From positions 1 through 17,891 of the forward strand of contig JWZX01001343.1 of assembly GCA_001275005.1 (NCBI GenBank): DNA of 17,891 bases, given 5' to 3'. A program made the position numbers and the translations under genes. The DNA is from Chrysochromulina tobinii. Taxonomy: Eukaryota > Haptophyta > Prymnesiales > Chrysochromulinaceae. The notes below the pieces were generated by a model that was given only the letters and a program-made list of their open reading frames with translations, searched no databases and was not told the DNA's origin. Numbering within the stretch: position 1 is the stretch's first letter; each line of letters starts with the position of its first letter. Below are positions 1 to 8,500 of the stretch, piece by piece.

Positions 1-183
1 TCGCCATCTCCGCCCCCGCCGTCGCCCCCACCGCCGTCGCCGTCGCCGCCACCGCCCTCGCCATCGCCCCCGCCGCCGTCGCCCCCGCCGCCGTCGCCCT
101 CGCCCCCCCCACCGTCGCCTTCGCCCCCGCCGCCGAGCCGACCGCGTCAGCCGCCTCCAGGGCTTCCACCATCACCACCCAGC
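1..183 (+). repeat. Ser/Pro-coding low-complexity tract (hydroxyproline-rich-like stalk)
   Basis: Degenerate TCG-CCN-CCN-CCG codons encode SPSPPPP/SPPPP blocks, then RPRQPPPGLPPSPPS. This composition is typical of extensin- and pherophorin-like stalks in algal wall or scale proteins. The extent upstream of the window is unknown. Confidence 0.85.
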
Positions 184-3100
184 CTCGGCTGCACGGACAG
201 CACCAAGCGCGGCTTCAATCCGAACGCGACCGTCGACGACGGCTCGTGCATACCATATATAGTCGGCTGCCGCAACTCGACGGCGGCCAACTACAACGCG
301 AGCGCCGAGGTGGACGGTCTGTGCCTCTTCTACGGATGCACGGCCTCGATGGCGACCAACTTCGACGCGGGTGCCGGCGTGGACGATGGCACTTGCACGT
401 TCGTGAGCGTGAGCGGCACGATTGCCTCCTTTGGATACCTAAGTGGGTGCCGCGTCTTCCTAGACGGGTTCGGTTCCTCGTACTCGCCCGAGGGGAAGCG
501 CGGGCGCGAAGATCCCTACGACACGAGCTCGCCGATCGGCCACTACACGGTTGTTTACCGCCAGCAGGGTGTGATCAACGTGCAGCCGGCCAACGCCACC
601 GGAGGCTTTCCATGCACAGACACCATCAGCGGTTCCTCGCTCACCGCGCCGCTACGCACCCTGATGAACGCGAGTCTCGTCAGTCCTCTGACGACGATCG
701 CTACGGCGCTCGTGGGCGCCTCGCTCAGCAACAGCACCGGCCAGCCCACCCTACACGCGAGCCCCGACCAAGGGCAGCGCAACTTCTCTGACGCGCTGGG
801 CAACTTCTCCGTCGCAGCTGCCGCCAATATGGTCTGCCGCAACCTCATCCCACCGGTACCGTGCGCGGACTCGTTCCAGCCGTGCGACAGCGCCACGGGC
901 TTTGCCGACGCATGCACTCTCAATGGGTCGCCGCTCTCGGTCTTCCACTTCGACGCGCTCAACGAGTACATCTACTCCGACCTACCCGAAGCGGCGTGGT
1001 CGGCGTGGATCGTCGGGCAGCTCAACGCGTACTTTACTGTCGGCTGTGCGACGAACGCGCTCATCTGTGCGTCGCGCGAGGCACAGATTGGCACAGCTGC
1101 CGGCTCAGGATGGACGACCAGCTGTGCGGCGCAGGGCGTGGTCGTGGGCAATCACTCGAAGGAAGCGCTGGGCACGGCGATCTTCTTCTCGCTCGCCGAG
1201 ATGATTGCGCTCGGGCCGGCGAATCTCGAGGACCAGACGGGAGCTGGCGTGGCAGATCTCATCAGTCGCGCCTCCGCCCGCCTCGGGGTGGCTCCCATCA
1301 ACGCGCTCAGTCTCAGCCAACAATGCGGAATGCAAAACTTCGTCACGTACACCTCGCTCACTGGCGCCGGCAGCGGCCGTCGCGCACTTGCGGCCGAGCA
1401 AGCATCGTTGTCGTCATCGACCGACGCGCCCTCGCGCGCCGCGACCGAAGCGATGCCGGTAGCGGTGGACGAGGACGTCGAGGAGCTCGCCGGCGAGGTC
1501 GCCAAGCGCGTGGGACGCGTGTGCGACGCGCTACAGCCCCACAGGAGCCACTTCCCCACAGGAGCCACTTCCCCACAGGAGCCACTTCCCCACAGGAGCC
1601 ACTGCCGCCAGAGGCTCGAGCGCGTGCTAGTGCGCCTCAATGCTCAAGAGGAGAAGAGGAGACGAGTGCTCACCACGGCGCTCGATGTGCGCTCGTCACG
1701 GCGCTCATCGACGGTTGGAGGGCTGGCGCCGTTGGAGGCGGGGCCAGCGCCGTTGGAGGTGGGGCCAGCGCCGTTGGAGGCGGGGCCAGCGCCGTTGAAG
1801 GGGGGGCCAGCGCCCGAGCCGACGCACACGATCCCCGGGTGGTGGTTACACGACTCGGGTGGTGGTTACACGACGCACACGATCCCCGGGTGGTGGTTAC
1901 ACGACTCGGGTGGTGGTTACACGACGCACACGATCCCCGGGTGGTGGTTACACGACTCGGGTGGTGGTTACACGACGCACACGATCCTCGGGTGGTGGTC
2001 TGCGCCGCCGCTGCTCCTCACCGCTCTCGTGACGACGATCCTCTTAGCACTCAAGAAAGGAGGGCAGCGCGCAGGCCGTAAGCTCGATCAGAAATCTCGA
2101 TCTCAATCTCAATCTCGATCAGGCCGCAAGCTCGATCAGCGCGACCAGCACGGCGCGCGCCTGCCGGCGGGCATGACGTCGGCGCACGGTAGCCTCGCGG
2201 GCAGCCCCCCCCTGGTCATTCCCCCATCCTCACCCCATTCCATAGATCTCGGCAGTGCGACCTCACCCTCTACCCAACCCTCACCCGGCTCGGTCGAGGG
2301 GGGCAGCGCGCCCACATCCAGTGAGCCCTCGCCCAATTCAATCGAGCTGGGCAGTTCGGCGCGCGTCTCCAGCGGCTCGTCCTTCTTTTCGCGCACGCCC
2401 CTGATGTCGCGCTCGCGCTCGCTCCCGATGGCGCTCGCGCGGCGCCGATCTGAGGGCGAGGGCACCGAGGTGGCTGCCCCACGGGTGGCTGCCACCTCCA
2501 ACGCTAGCCCGGTGGCCAGCCGCATGGCGAGCCACATGGGGGGCTCGTCTGCACGGAGCCCCCGGCTTGCGCCGTCGTGCGGAGAGGAGCCTCCACCCGT
2601 GCCCACCTCGGCGCTTCTCATGCACTCCGTGCCCACCTCGGCGCTTCTCATGCGCTCCGGCCGCAAGCGCTCGACATCGTTCGAGCAGCCCGAGGCAGCA
2701 TCAGAGGCTGCGCCTTCGCCGCGGGGCGCCGCCGCGAGGGCACGCTCTGACGAAAAAGGAAGGGCGAGCTCTGACGAAACCGGAAGGGCGAGCTCTGACG
2801 AAACCGGAAAGGCGAGCTCTGACGAAACCGGAAATCCAAGCTCTTGGTTGCCTCACCCCGCCATGCCACGCACGCTCGTGCTACAGCTCCCGCTGCTTGA
2901 GACGTCGATGGACGCGACGCAGCGCCTCGAGGGGCAGCGCCGGCGCAGTGGGTCAAGCAAGTCTGTGGGTGCTGCGGCCGCCACCTCCCCCCCACCGGCC
3001 AGCTCGATCCTTGGCTCCTCCCCCACGTGCTCGCCACGGCGCTCGCCACGGCGCTCGCCACGGCCACCCCCGACGCCGCTCTCGAGAGTGAATCTCGAGC

Positions 3101-3294
3101 AGATCTCGGCGCGATCTCCCCTCTCCCGAGATCGTCTGCTGATGCAGGAAGGGCCGCCGCTGCGCCCCCCTTCCTCGACGGACGAGTCGTCCGACTCGAA
3201 CCGATCGCTCTCTCCCATCTCCTCCGCGTCGGAATGTAGCTCCGCCCCTCCCATTCCACGGGGAGCCAACAGCTTTGATGATGTGTTGAGGTAG
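1..3294 (+). CDS. Large type I membrane protein with Pro-rich stalk and Cys modules, 5'-truncated by the window
   Basis: The frame is open from base 1 to a TAG at 3292-3294 (1097 residues visible); the true start lies upstream. Order seen: a (S)PPPP tract (residues 1-60); three modules of the form GCxDS...NxNxxAxVDDGSC (187-249, 265-324, 334-396); then a stretch with FGYLSGCRVFLDG, a Cys-containing TDT and VSPLTTIATAL, resembling a module I recall from bacterial adhesin-like proteins. Several N-x-S/T sites follow. After minisatellite-encoded repeats comes one hydrophobic helix (about 1990-2052, APPLLLTALVTTILLAL) followed by Lys/Arg. That predicts an extracellular N-part and a roughly 400-residue Ser/Pro/Arg-rich cytoplasmic tail. 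Function is unknown; a cell-surface or adhesion role is inference. The repeat blocks near 1537-1603 could include unrecognised intron sequence, although the frame stays open throughout. Confidence 0.8.
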   Translation, partial: SPSPPPPSPPPPSPSPPPPSPSPPPPSPPPPSPSPPPPSPSPPPPSRPRQPPPGLPPSPPSLGCTDSTKRGFNPNATVDDGSCIPYIVGCRNSTAANYNASAEVDGLCLFYGCTASMATNFDAGAGVDDGTCTFVSVSGTIASFGYLSGCRVFLDGFGSSYSPEGKRGREDPYDTSSPIGHYTVVYRQQGVINVQPANATGGFPCTDTISGSSLTAPLRTLMNASLVSPLTTIATALVGASLSNSTGQPTLHASPDQGQRNFSDALGNFSVAAAANMVCRNLIPPVPCADSFQPCDSATGFADACTLNGSPLSVFHFDALNEYIYSDLPEAAWSAWIVGQLNAYFTVGCATNALICASREAQIGTAAGSGWTTSCAAQGVVVGNHSKEALGTAIFFSLAEMIALGPANLEDQTGAGVADLISRASARLGVAPINALSLSQQCGMQNFVTYTSLTGAGSGRRALAAEQASLSSSTDAPSRAATEAMPVAVDEDVEELAGEVAKRVGRVCDALQPHRSHFPTGATSPQEPLPHRSHCRQRLERVLVRLNAQEEKRRRVLTTALDVRSSRRSSTVGGLAPLEAGPAPLEVGPAPLEAGPAPLKGGPAPEPTHTIPGWWLHDSGGGYTTHTIPGWWLHDSGGGYTTHTIPGWWLHDSGGGYTTHTILGWWSAPPLLLTALVTTILLALKKGGQRAGRKLDQKSRSQSQSRSGRKLDQRDQHGARLPAGMTSAHGSLAGSPPLVIPPSSPHSIDLGSATSPSTQPSPGSVEGGSAPTSSEPSPNSIELGSSARVSSGSSFFSRTPLMSRSRSLPMALARRRSEGEGTEVAAPRVAATSNASPVASRMASHMGGSSARSPRLAPSCGEEPPPVPTSALLMHSVPTSALLMRSGRKRSTSFEQPEAASEAAPSPRGAAARARSDEKGRASSDETGRASSDETGKASSDETGNPSSWLPHPAMPRTLVLQLPLLETSMDATQRLEGQRRRSGSSKSVGAAAATSPPPASSILGSSPTCSPRRSPRRSPRPPPTPLSRVNLEQISARSPLSRDRLLMQEGPPLRPPSSTDESSDSNRSLSPISSASECSSAPPIPRGANSFDDVLR
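1537..1603 (+). repeat. 17-bp tandem repeat, four copies, acceptor-like unit
   Basis: The unit CCCCACAGGAGCCACTT starts at 1537, 1554, 1571 and 1588, and the copies are essentially identical. Seventeen is not a multiple of three, so successive copies are read in different frames, giving peptide text of the type HRSHFPTGATSPQEPLP. All three frames stay open through the array. Each unit contains (TT)CCCCACAG/G, which resembles a 3' splice site. It could be in-frame coding minisatellite or part of an unrecognised intron. Confidence 0.85.
1723..1815 (+). repeat. 21-bp tandem repeat encoding GPAPLEA-like heptads
   Basis: About four copies of a GCGCCGTTGGAGGYGGGGCCA unit encode (L)EAGPAPLEVGPAP. 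The array is in frame and lies in the ectodomain just before the 51-bp array. Confidence 0.8.
1822..1998 (+). repeat. 51-bp tandem repeat encoding a 17-residue Trp/Gly/Tyr unit
   Basis: Units start at 1822, 1873, 1924 and, as a partial copy, 1975. Each encodes THTIPGWWLHDSGGGYT, and each contains an internal near-duplication of GGGTGGTGGTTACACGA. The near-perfect identity of copies implies recent expansion or homogenisation. The array sits directly before the transmembrane helix. Confidence 0.92.
2599..2658 (+). repeat. 30-bp direct duplication in the cytoplasmic tail
   Basis: Two adjacent 30-bp copies encode VPTSALLMHS and VPTSALLMRS, differing at one base. The duplication is in frame. Confidence 0.85.
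2745..2840 (+). repeat. 24-bp tandem repeat encoding SSDETGRA octads
   Basis: Four copies encode SDEKGRAS, SDETGRAS, SDETGKAS and SDETGNPS, an acidic/basic alternating octad within the predicted cytoplasmic tail. Confidence 0.88.
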
Positions 3295-3878
3295 AGGGAA
3301 GGAGAATGAAGAAGGGAACGATGGGGCGCGGAACAGTCCATAGAGAAGCATGTACAAGGAGCACAAGGAACATACAAAGAGCACAAGAACACAATGCGAG
3401 AAGGAGAGAGTGGGGTTGTGGGAGAGATGTAGCATGCGCCGAGCACGTACTTCGGAGTACGGCCGTATAATGAAAACGTGATGACACGCTTCTCCGATCC
3501 GCCACGACCGCCGCTTCCTCCCTGCTCCTGCTGTTCACACTGCTGCTGCTGTTGGCAGCAGACCATTCTGCTCGCCCGGTCGACGAGGTGCAGTCCTCAT
3601 TTTGGTGTAGGCAGCGCTCGCGGAATCTCGAGAGGAGAGAAACTACTTGTACGAATGCATGTTTGCGACTCAAATCGCAGACCAGGATCCATGTCAAGAT
3701 CACACCATGTATCCCCTTCCCCCCAAAACGAAAGATGAGGCGAATCTGCAATCTCCGCGAACGGCCCCCATGTGACGGCCCCCTTTCTTCTTATTCTAGA
3801 ACGGTGTTGTACGCACTCACACGCTGACGCCGCGGACTCGTGGGTTCAGTCGACGTCCTTGCTGGATATGTGGACGTC
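3295..3878. other. Convergent intergenic region between the membrane-protein gene and HemW
   Basis: This is 584 bp holding the 3' flanks of two converging genes. It starts with a purine-rich stretch with AAGGAGCACAAGGAACA-like repetition (3350-3390), contains a short perfect hairpin (3446-3461), and ends with a GACGTCC repeat of about 20 bp at 3851-3900 that overlaps the HemW stop. No convincing gene or polyadenylation signal was seen. Confidence 0.6.
3446..3461 (+). other. Short perfect hairpin in the 3' flank
   Basis: CGTACT-TCGG-AGTACG forms a 6-bp stem with a 4-nt loop, 152 bp after the membrane-protein stop codon. It may be a 3'UTR structure or chance. Confidence 0.4.
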
Positions 3879-5297
3879 CTAGCTGGGTAGGTCGACGTCC
3901 TCTTCCTCTTTTGATGTCGGGCTGTGCTCGTCGAGGCGCGCGAAGACGGTGGCGATCGCATCGTTCGAGAAGAGGAAGCCCTCAGGGTCCTGCAGCGCGA
4001 GGGCACGCCCCGGCTCGAGGCGCGTCCACGCGCTCGGGAGCTCGGCCGCCGCGTCCGCGCACGCCGCGGCCGCCGCCGCGCCCAATTCGGCGCCAAAGCG
4101 CGCTCGCAGCTCCTCGAGGTCGACTCCCTCGCGGGTACGCAGCTGCAGCATGAGCGCCGTCGTGAGCGCATCGCGACCCTCCTCGTAGACCGCGTCGCCC
4201 GAGGCGAGGGCGGCCTGCGTGCGCGCCTCCCAGCCGCCCCGCTCGAGCTCGTCCACCCAAGTCTCGTACTCCTTCATCTTGCGTGGGCGCGCCAGCCGGA
4301 CGCCGCCGACGTGTGACGTCGCCCCCATCCCAAGCGCCAAAAATGGTTCGTTACGCCAGTAGGCGCTGTTGTGCTGCGAGCGGTGGTGCGCCTGCGCGTA
4401 GTTGGACACCTCGTACCGCTCAAACCCCGCCGCGCCCAGCGTGGCCGATGCCGCCCGTACCATATCGGCCGCCACTTCCTCTGTCGGCAACGGAGCTGAG
4501 CCCGGCGCAAACCAGCGCCCGAACGCTGTGCGAGGCTCGATCTGCAGGTCGTACACGGAGACGTGGTGGGCGCCGCTGCGCGCGGCCGCATCGAGCGAGC
4601 GCTGCCACGTTTCCAGCGTCTGGTGCGGCAGCCCGCCGATCAAGTCCAGGCTCACGGAGAGAGGCTGCGCGTGGCCGAGCAGGAGCTCTAGCGCGCCATG
4701 CGCGTCGTGCACGCGGTGCACGCGGCCGCACGCCTCGAGCAGTGCGTCGTCGAAGGACTGCACACCAAGCGACACGCGCGTCACCCCGGCTGCCACGAAG
4801 GCGTCAAGCGCGGTGCGGTCGAACGTGCCTGGGTCCATCTCAAGCGTCACCTCGCAGCCTTGGGTGAGCCCGTGCTTCTCGTCGAGCTGGCGCAGCAGCT
4901 TGTGCAGCAGACGCGGCGGCGTAAGCGAGGGCGTGCCGCCGCCAAAGTAGACGGAGGTCAGCGGCCGCGCATCGGGCGAGTGCGCCAGCTCCCGGTCGAG
5001 GAGGGCGCAGTATCGTTCGGCGGCGGCGTCAGCGGCTCCGGGACGGTCGCCGACTGCAACGATCGGAAAGTCGCAATAGAAGCAGCGCCGGCGGCAAAAC
5101 GGCAAGTGCACGTAGATGGCGCGTGGCAGCACGCTTCCTACGGTCGGCGCCGCCGACGACGCGGCCGCGAGGCTCGCCGTCGCGGCCACGTGGAATTTGT
5201 GCATGACGCCGGCCGGCCGATACGTTGTGAAATCACACTTGAAGAAAGGGCAAGCCCTCGCTCGGACGTCAGAGCCTTCTTTTGGCGACGCGTGCAT
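3879..5297 (-). CDS. hemW: HemW-like radical SAM heme chaperone (coproporphyrinogen oxidase-like family)
   Basis: A 472-residue ORF begins at ATG 5297. The radical SAM [4Fe-4S] motif CRRRCFYCDF has its Cys at residues 68, 72 and 75. CDF after the third Cys fits HemW rather than HemN, which has an additional Cys there. Other family marks are YFGGGTPS (about 117-124), EMDPGTF, RVSLGVQSFDD, DLIGGLPHQT, YEVSNYA and a C-terminal HemN_C-like region. HemW proteins are heme-binding chaperones thought to insert heme into respiratory enzymes, not coproporphyrinogen oxidases. Length exceeds the bacterial type (about 380) because of an N-terminal extension. A second start at residue 32 (ATG at 5204) gives MHKFHVAATASLAAASSAA, a Ser/Ala-rich, acid-free stretch that could be an organelle transit peptide. 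Both starts have a purine at -3. The gene is divergent from the RDR gene. Confidence 0.92.
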   Translation of the reverse strand: MHASPKEGSDVRARACPFFKCDFTTYRPAGVMHKFHVAATASLAAASSAAPTVGSVLPRAIYVHLPFCRRRCFYCDFPIVAVGDRPGAADAAAERYCALLDRELAHSPDARPLTSVYFGGGTPSLTPPRLLHKLLRQLDEKHGLTQGCEVTLEMDPGTFDRTALDAFVAAGVTRVSLGVQSFDDALLEACGRVHRVHDAHGALELLLGHAQPLSVSLDLIGGLPHQTLETWQRSLDAAARSGAHHVSVYDLQIEPRTAFGRWFAPGSAPLPTEEVAADMVRAASATLGAAGFERYEVSNYAQAHHRSQHNSAYWRNEPFLALGMGATSHVGGVRLARPRKMKEYETWVDELERGGWEARTQAALASGDAVYEEGRDALTTALMLQLRTREGVDLEELRARFGAELGAAAAAACADAAAELPSAWTRLEPGRALALQDPEGFLFSNDAIATVFARLDEHSPTSKEEEDVDLPS

Positions 5298-5561
5298 ATT
5301 TCGCCCTCGCTCAGCCCCAGTGCAGACCTTACAAGGTGACGCGGGTACATGTATTGAAGGCGTATTGGTGCGCTTTACTGGTGAGTGTCGAAGGTTGTGT
5401 TAGAAGTCACACAGACGCCGTTCACATCACACATACATACGAGCGGGCAGTACAGTGCCGTAGCACCGGTTGACGCGTCTGTCGTGTTAACGTTCACATA
5501 CATGAGTTTGTAATTAAAGGCTTTGGCGCGAATCGGCAAATTCGCAGCGTCGGCTTCGTCG
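5298..5561. promoter_or_regulatory. Divergent promoter region between HemW and RDR
   Basis: Only 264 bp separate the two divergent coding starts (357 bp if HemW starts at 5204), so the promoters must lie here or overlap the coding ends. An ATG at 5502 opens a tiny upstream ORF (MSL-stop) before the RDR start. An in-frame TAA at 5511 limits RDR upstream extension unless an intron intervenes. No clear TATA box was recognised. Confidence 0.45.
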
Positions 5562-8500
5562 ATGAAGCATGTGAAAGCCTTCATAGCCCAGGGCGCGGCC
5601 GCCGCTCCTGAGTCGGAGACACAGCTTATGGAGGCCTACGATAGCGCGGAGATGCCAGGCGCGGCCGCGGTTCCTGAGTCGGAGGCACAGCTTATGGAGG
5701 CCTTCGATAGCGCGGAGATGCCAGGCGCGGCCGCCGTACCGGAGTCGGAGGAAAACGTGTGGTGGAGGGAGAACTCGGACAAGCTCACTGACGCAGAGCA
5801 GCAAGCCTTGTCGCCCTCGAGGCTACGCACCCGTGATCAAGGCGATGTGCAAGAGATGAACGAGGAGGCAACTTCCCCGATCGCCGCCTCGTCGCCGCCG
5901 TCTCAGCCCATGGCTATGTGCACGATTACGTCTCCAAAGGGATCTCCAGGGCGAAGCATTTGCCACGATGCATCACCACCTCGTCCGCAACATGCTGCAG
6001 CTGGCACCCCTGCGGCAGGCATGAAGCGGCCACTGGAAGCTCTTGGCAAGAGCAAGGCCAGAGCTGTGCCCAGCTCCCCAGCAGCCTCGACACCGCTCTC
6101 GCGGGCCTTTGTTCAGCAGCGCTGCGAGGCCTCTCCATTACCGGCGGCTGGCATGTCGCGTGCGGCTGGCATGTCGCGTGCGCCGCGCGAGCTCGCCTTC
6201 GACCAAGTACCTGTGGCGGCCTTACAGGAGGTCTCGCCGGTGGCAGTGCCAGTGCCGGTTCTCGCATACCCGCCGACGATGATGGACGACTCGGACGAGC
6301 TATATTTATACCCCTCGCAGGCGTCAACTGCGGACTCGGCGCCGCTCGATGACGTCGATGTCCCACCGCAGCAAGATGAGTCGCAACTGTCGGCCTACTG
6401 GCAAAATGACGGCGTCTTCGAGGATGCTGATGCTCTCGTGGCGGTGCACATGACCCACAAGCAAGAGGGCCTGGCAGGACCAGGTGCCAAGCGGAAGCAG
6501 CCTCTGTTGGCTGTCATCCCAAAGTTTGCGCGCGTCTCTACAGCTCGACCTTTGCCTGCACTTTCATCACCCAGCAGCGCCATCTCGCCGGGCGGCACAC
6601 CACCCTCTACATCGCCGCCAAACGAGCCCCTGCCGTTCCCGCTCATGTTCGTCCTGCACGCTGCGGGTGTCGACGACATCAGCCTCCCTGATGCACCTGT
6701 GAGCAAAGTGCTCGTCGATGCGTACCGTCAGCATGGATGGGCAGGTGTGGCTGTTGCGACCTCTAAGGGCCTCTCCGGTGTGCCCGGTAGCATCAAGGTG
6801 GCCGAACCGGCCCACTTGCGTCCCGACAAGCCCCACGTGCTGGGATACCGAGTGCGTTTCGACGTCCAGCGACAGGAGGTCCAGTACCAATGGCCCAGGC
6901 TTCGGCCGGAGACCAAGGCCGATCGCGTCCTCGGTGCTGAGCTACTGCTGCAGGTGGAGATGGTGACGGCGCCGGACGGGGAGAGCAGCAGCTCATCTGC
7001 GCGGCGTGGGCTGTGCTACAAATGCAACGAGCCGGGCCACTTCGCCAAGGACTGCCGGAAGGGTGAAGCGGTGTGCTACAAATGCCACGAGCCGGGTCAC
7101 TTCGCCAAGGAATGCCGGAAGGGTGAAGCGGACCCGAACGCGCTGCGCCAGGCGCTGCTCGAACGAAAAGCAGCGGAAAAGGAGCGATCTTGTTCCATCT
7201 TCGAGCACGGCTGCCTGGTGTGCGGGCGTACGTACGCGTTCCTGGGCTCGAAGGACTGGGGGCAAACCCTTTTCTTTGTGGCCGTCAGCGGCACTCCACT
7301 TGACGAGCTGCAACTTGGCCGCCGGAGCCTCCACTTTTGGAACGTGGAGGAGGCGTTGCGCGCGCTCGCCGATTTTCGCGCCTGTGCAACCGTGCCTAAG
7401 ATGTGCGCACGTGTCGAGCTCAGCTTCAGCGGGACCACCTCGGTCTTTGCAGGCCGACCCTTCCGTGCTCTCGACCTGCGAGGGCGCGGCCTTGGCGGCG
7501 CGTGGTCGCCGGCGCTGGAGGCGGCGCTCAAGGGTGAGCTCTCGCGTATCTCTGGGACGCGATGCAAGGACGAGATCGTGGTGGTGGCGATCGACGACCT
7601 TGTGGGGATGGCAGAAGGCGATCAGCCGGCTGTGTCCCCATCGGGGGGACCATACTTGATGAGCGATGGGTGCGGCATGATCTCTCTCAACCTCGCCGAG
7701 CAGCTCACGAGAACGCTGTGCTGGGATCATGTGCCTCTGCTCACGCAAATACGTTTGTGGTGGGGAGGAGGCTTCCTCGCCAAGGGTGTGCTGTTTACCT
7801 CCGCGGCCCTACCTCCGAACGTCATCCTCGTCCGCGACTCCCAAATTAAGGTGAATGCGAGGGAGCCCGCACCCTGCTGCTGCGTGGCGTCCCTCGATGT
7901 CAACGACTGCCAACGCAAACCCGGCGAGGCCGCCACGTCGCCCTTCCTCGTGCCTCTGCTTGAGCACTTGGGCGGCCCTGCGTGCGTGGAATTGATGCTG
8001 CGCTGGCAGCGTGAGGCCGCCGCGCCGATTGCGAAGCTCATCAGCCTCGTCGACAGCGGCGGCGCCTTGAGCGACGAGAATGCGTCATTGCTCATCTCTG
8101 AGCTCATCTCCGAGCAGCGAGCTGCGGACGCTGCGCTGCCCGGCAAGGTGGACGTGCAGCGTATGCTTCGCGCGGGTTGTGACCCGTCTGATGAGCACGT
8201 GCGCACTGAAGCGATCAGATCGCTGCGCGACAAGCTGAATGTTCTCCAGAGCGGCCGCTTTTCCATCCCTGACTCGTACACTATGATGGTCGCCATCGAC
8301 CACACGGGCACGCTGCTCGAAGGCGAGGTTGTGCTGCTCGAGGCAGGCGTGCCACGCGTCGCGGAGCGCTGCGTGCTGTACAAGTCGCCAGGCATCCATC
8401 CGGGCGACGTGCGAGTGCTGCGCGCAGTGCCACCCACAGCGGAGATGCGCGAACACCTAGGCTTCGCACCCAACGGCCAGCATGCACTGATCGTCTCGTG

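Noticed and set aside
861-2081. An alternative plus frame of 406 residues overlapping the first gene
   Set aside because: Arg-rich out-of-frame reading. The frame-1 reading contains the Cys modules upstream and the transmembrane helix downstream.
2648-3751. A 367-residue minus-strand ORF opposite the membrane-protein tail
   Set aside because: It is a shadow of GC-rich codons on the opposite strand, Arg/Ser-rich with no domain; the plus frame has the TM segment and consistent module structure.
7014-7115. CCHC knuckles as evidence for a retrotransposon Gag
   Set aside because: The same ORF continues into clear RDR motifs, and there is no reverse transcriptase YxDD, protease, integrase or LTR.
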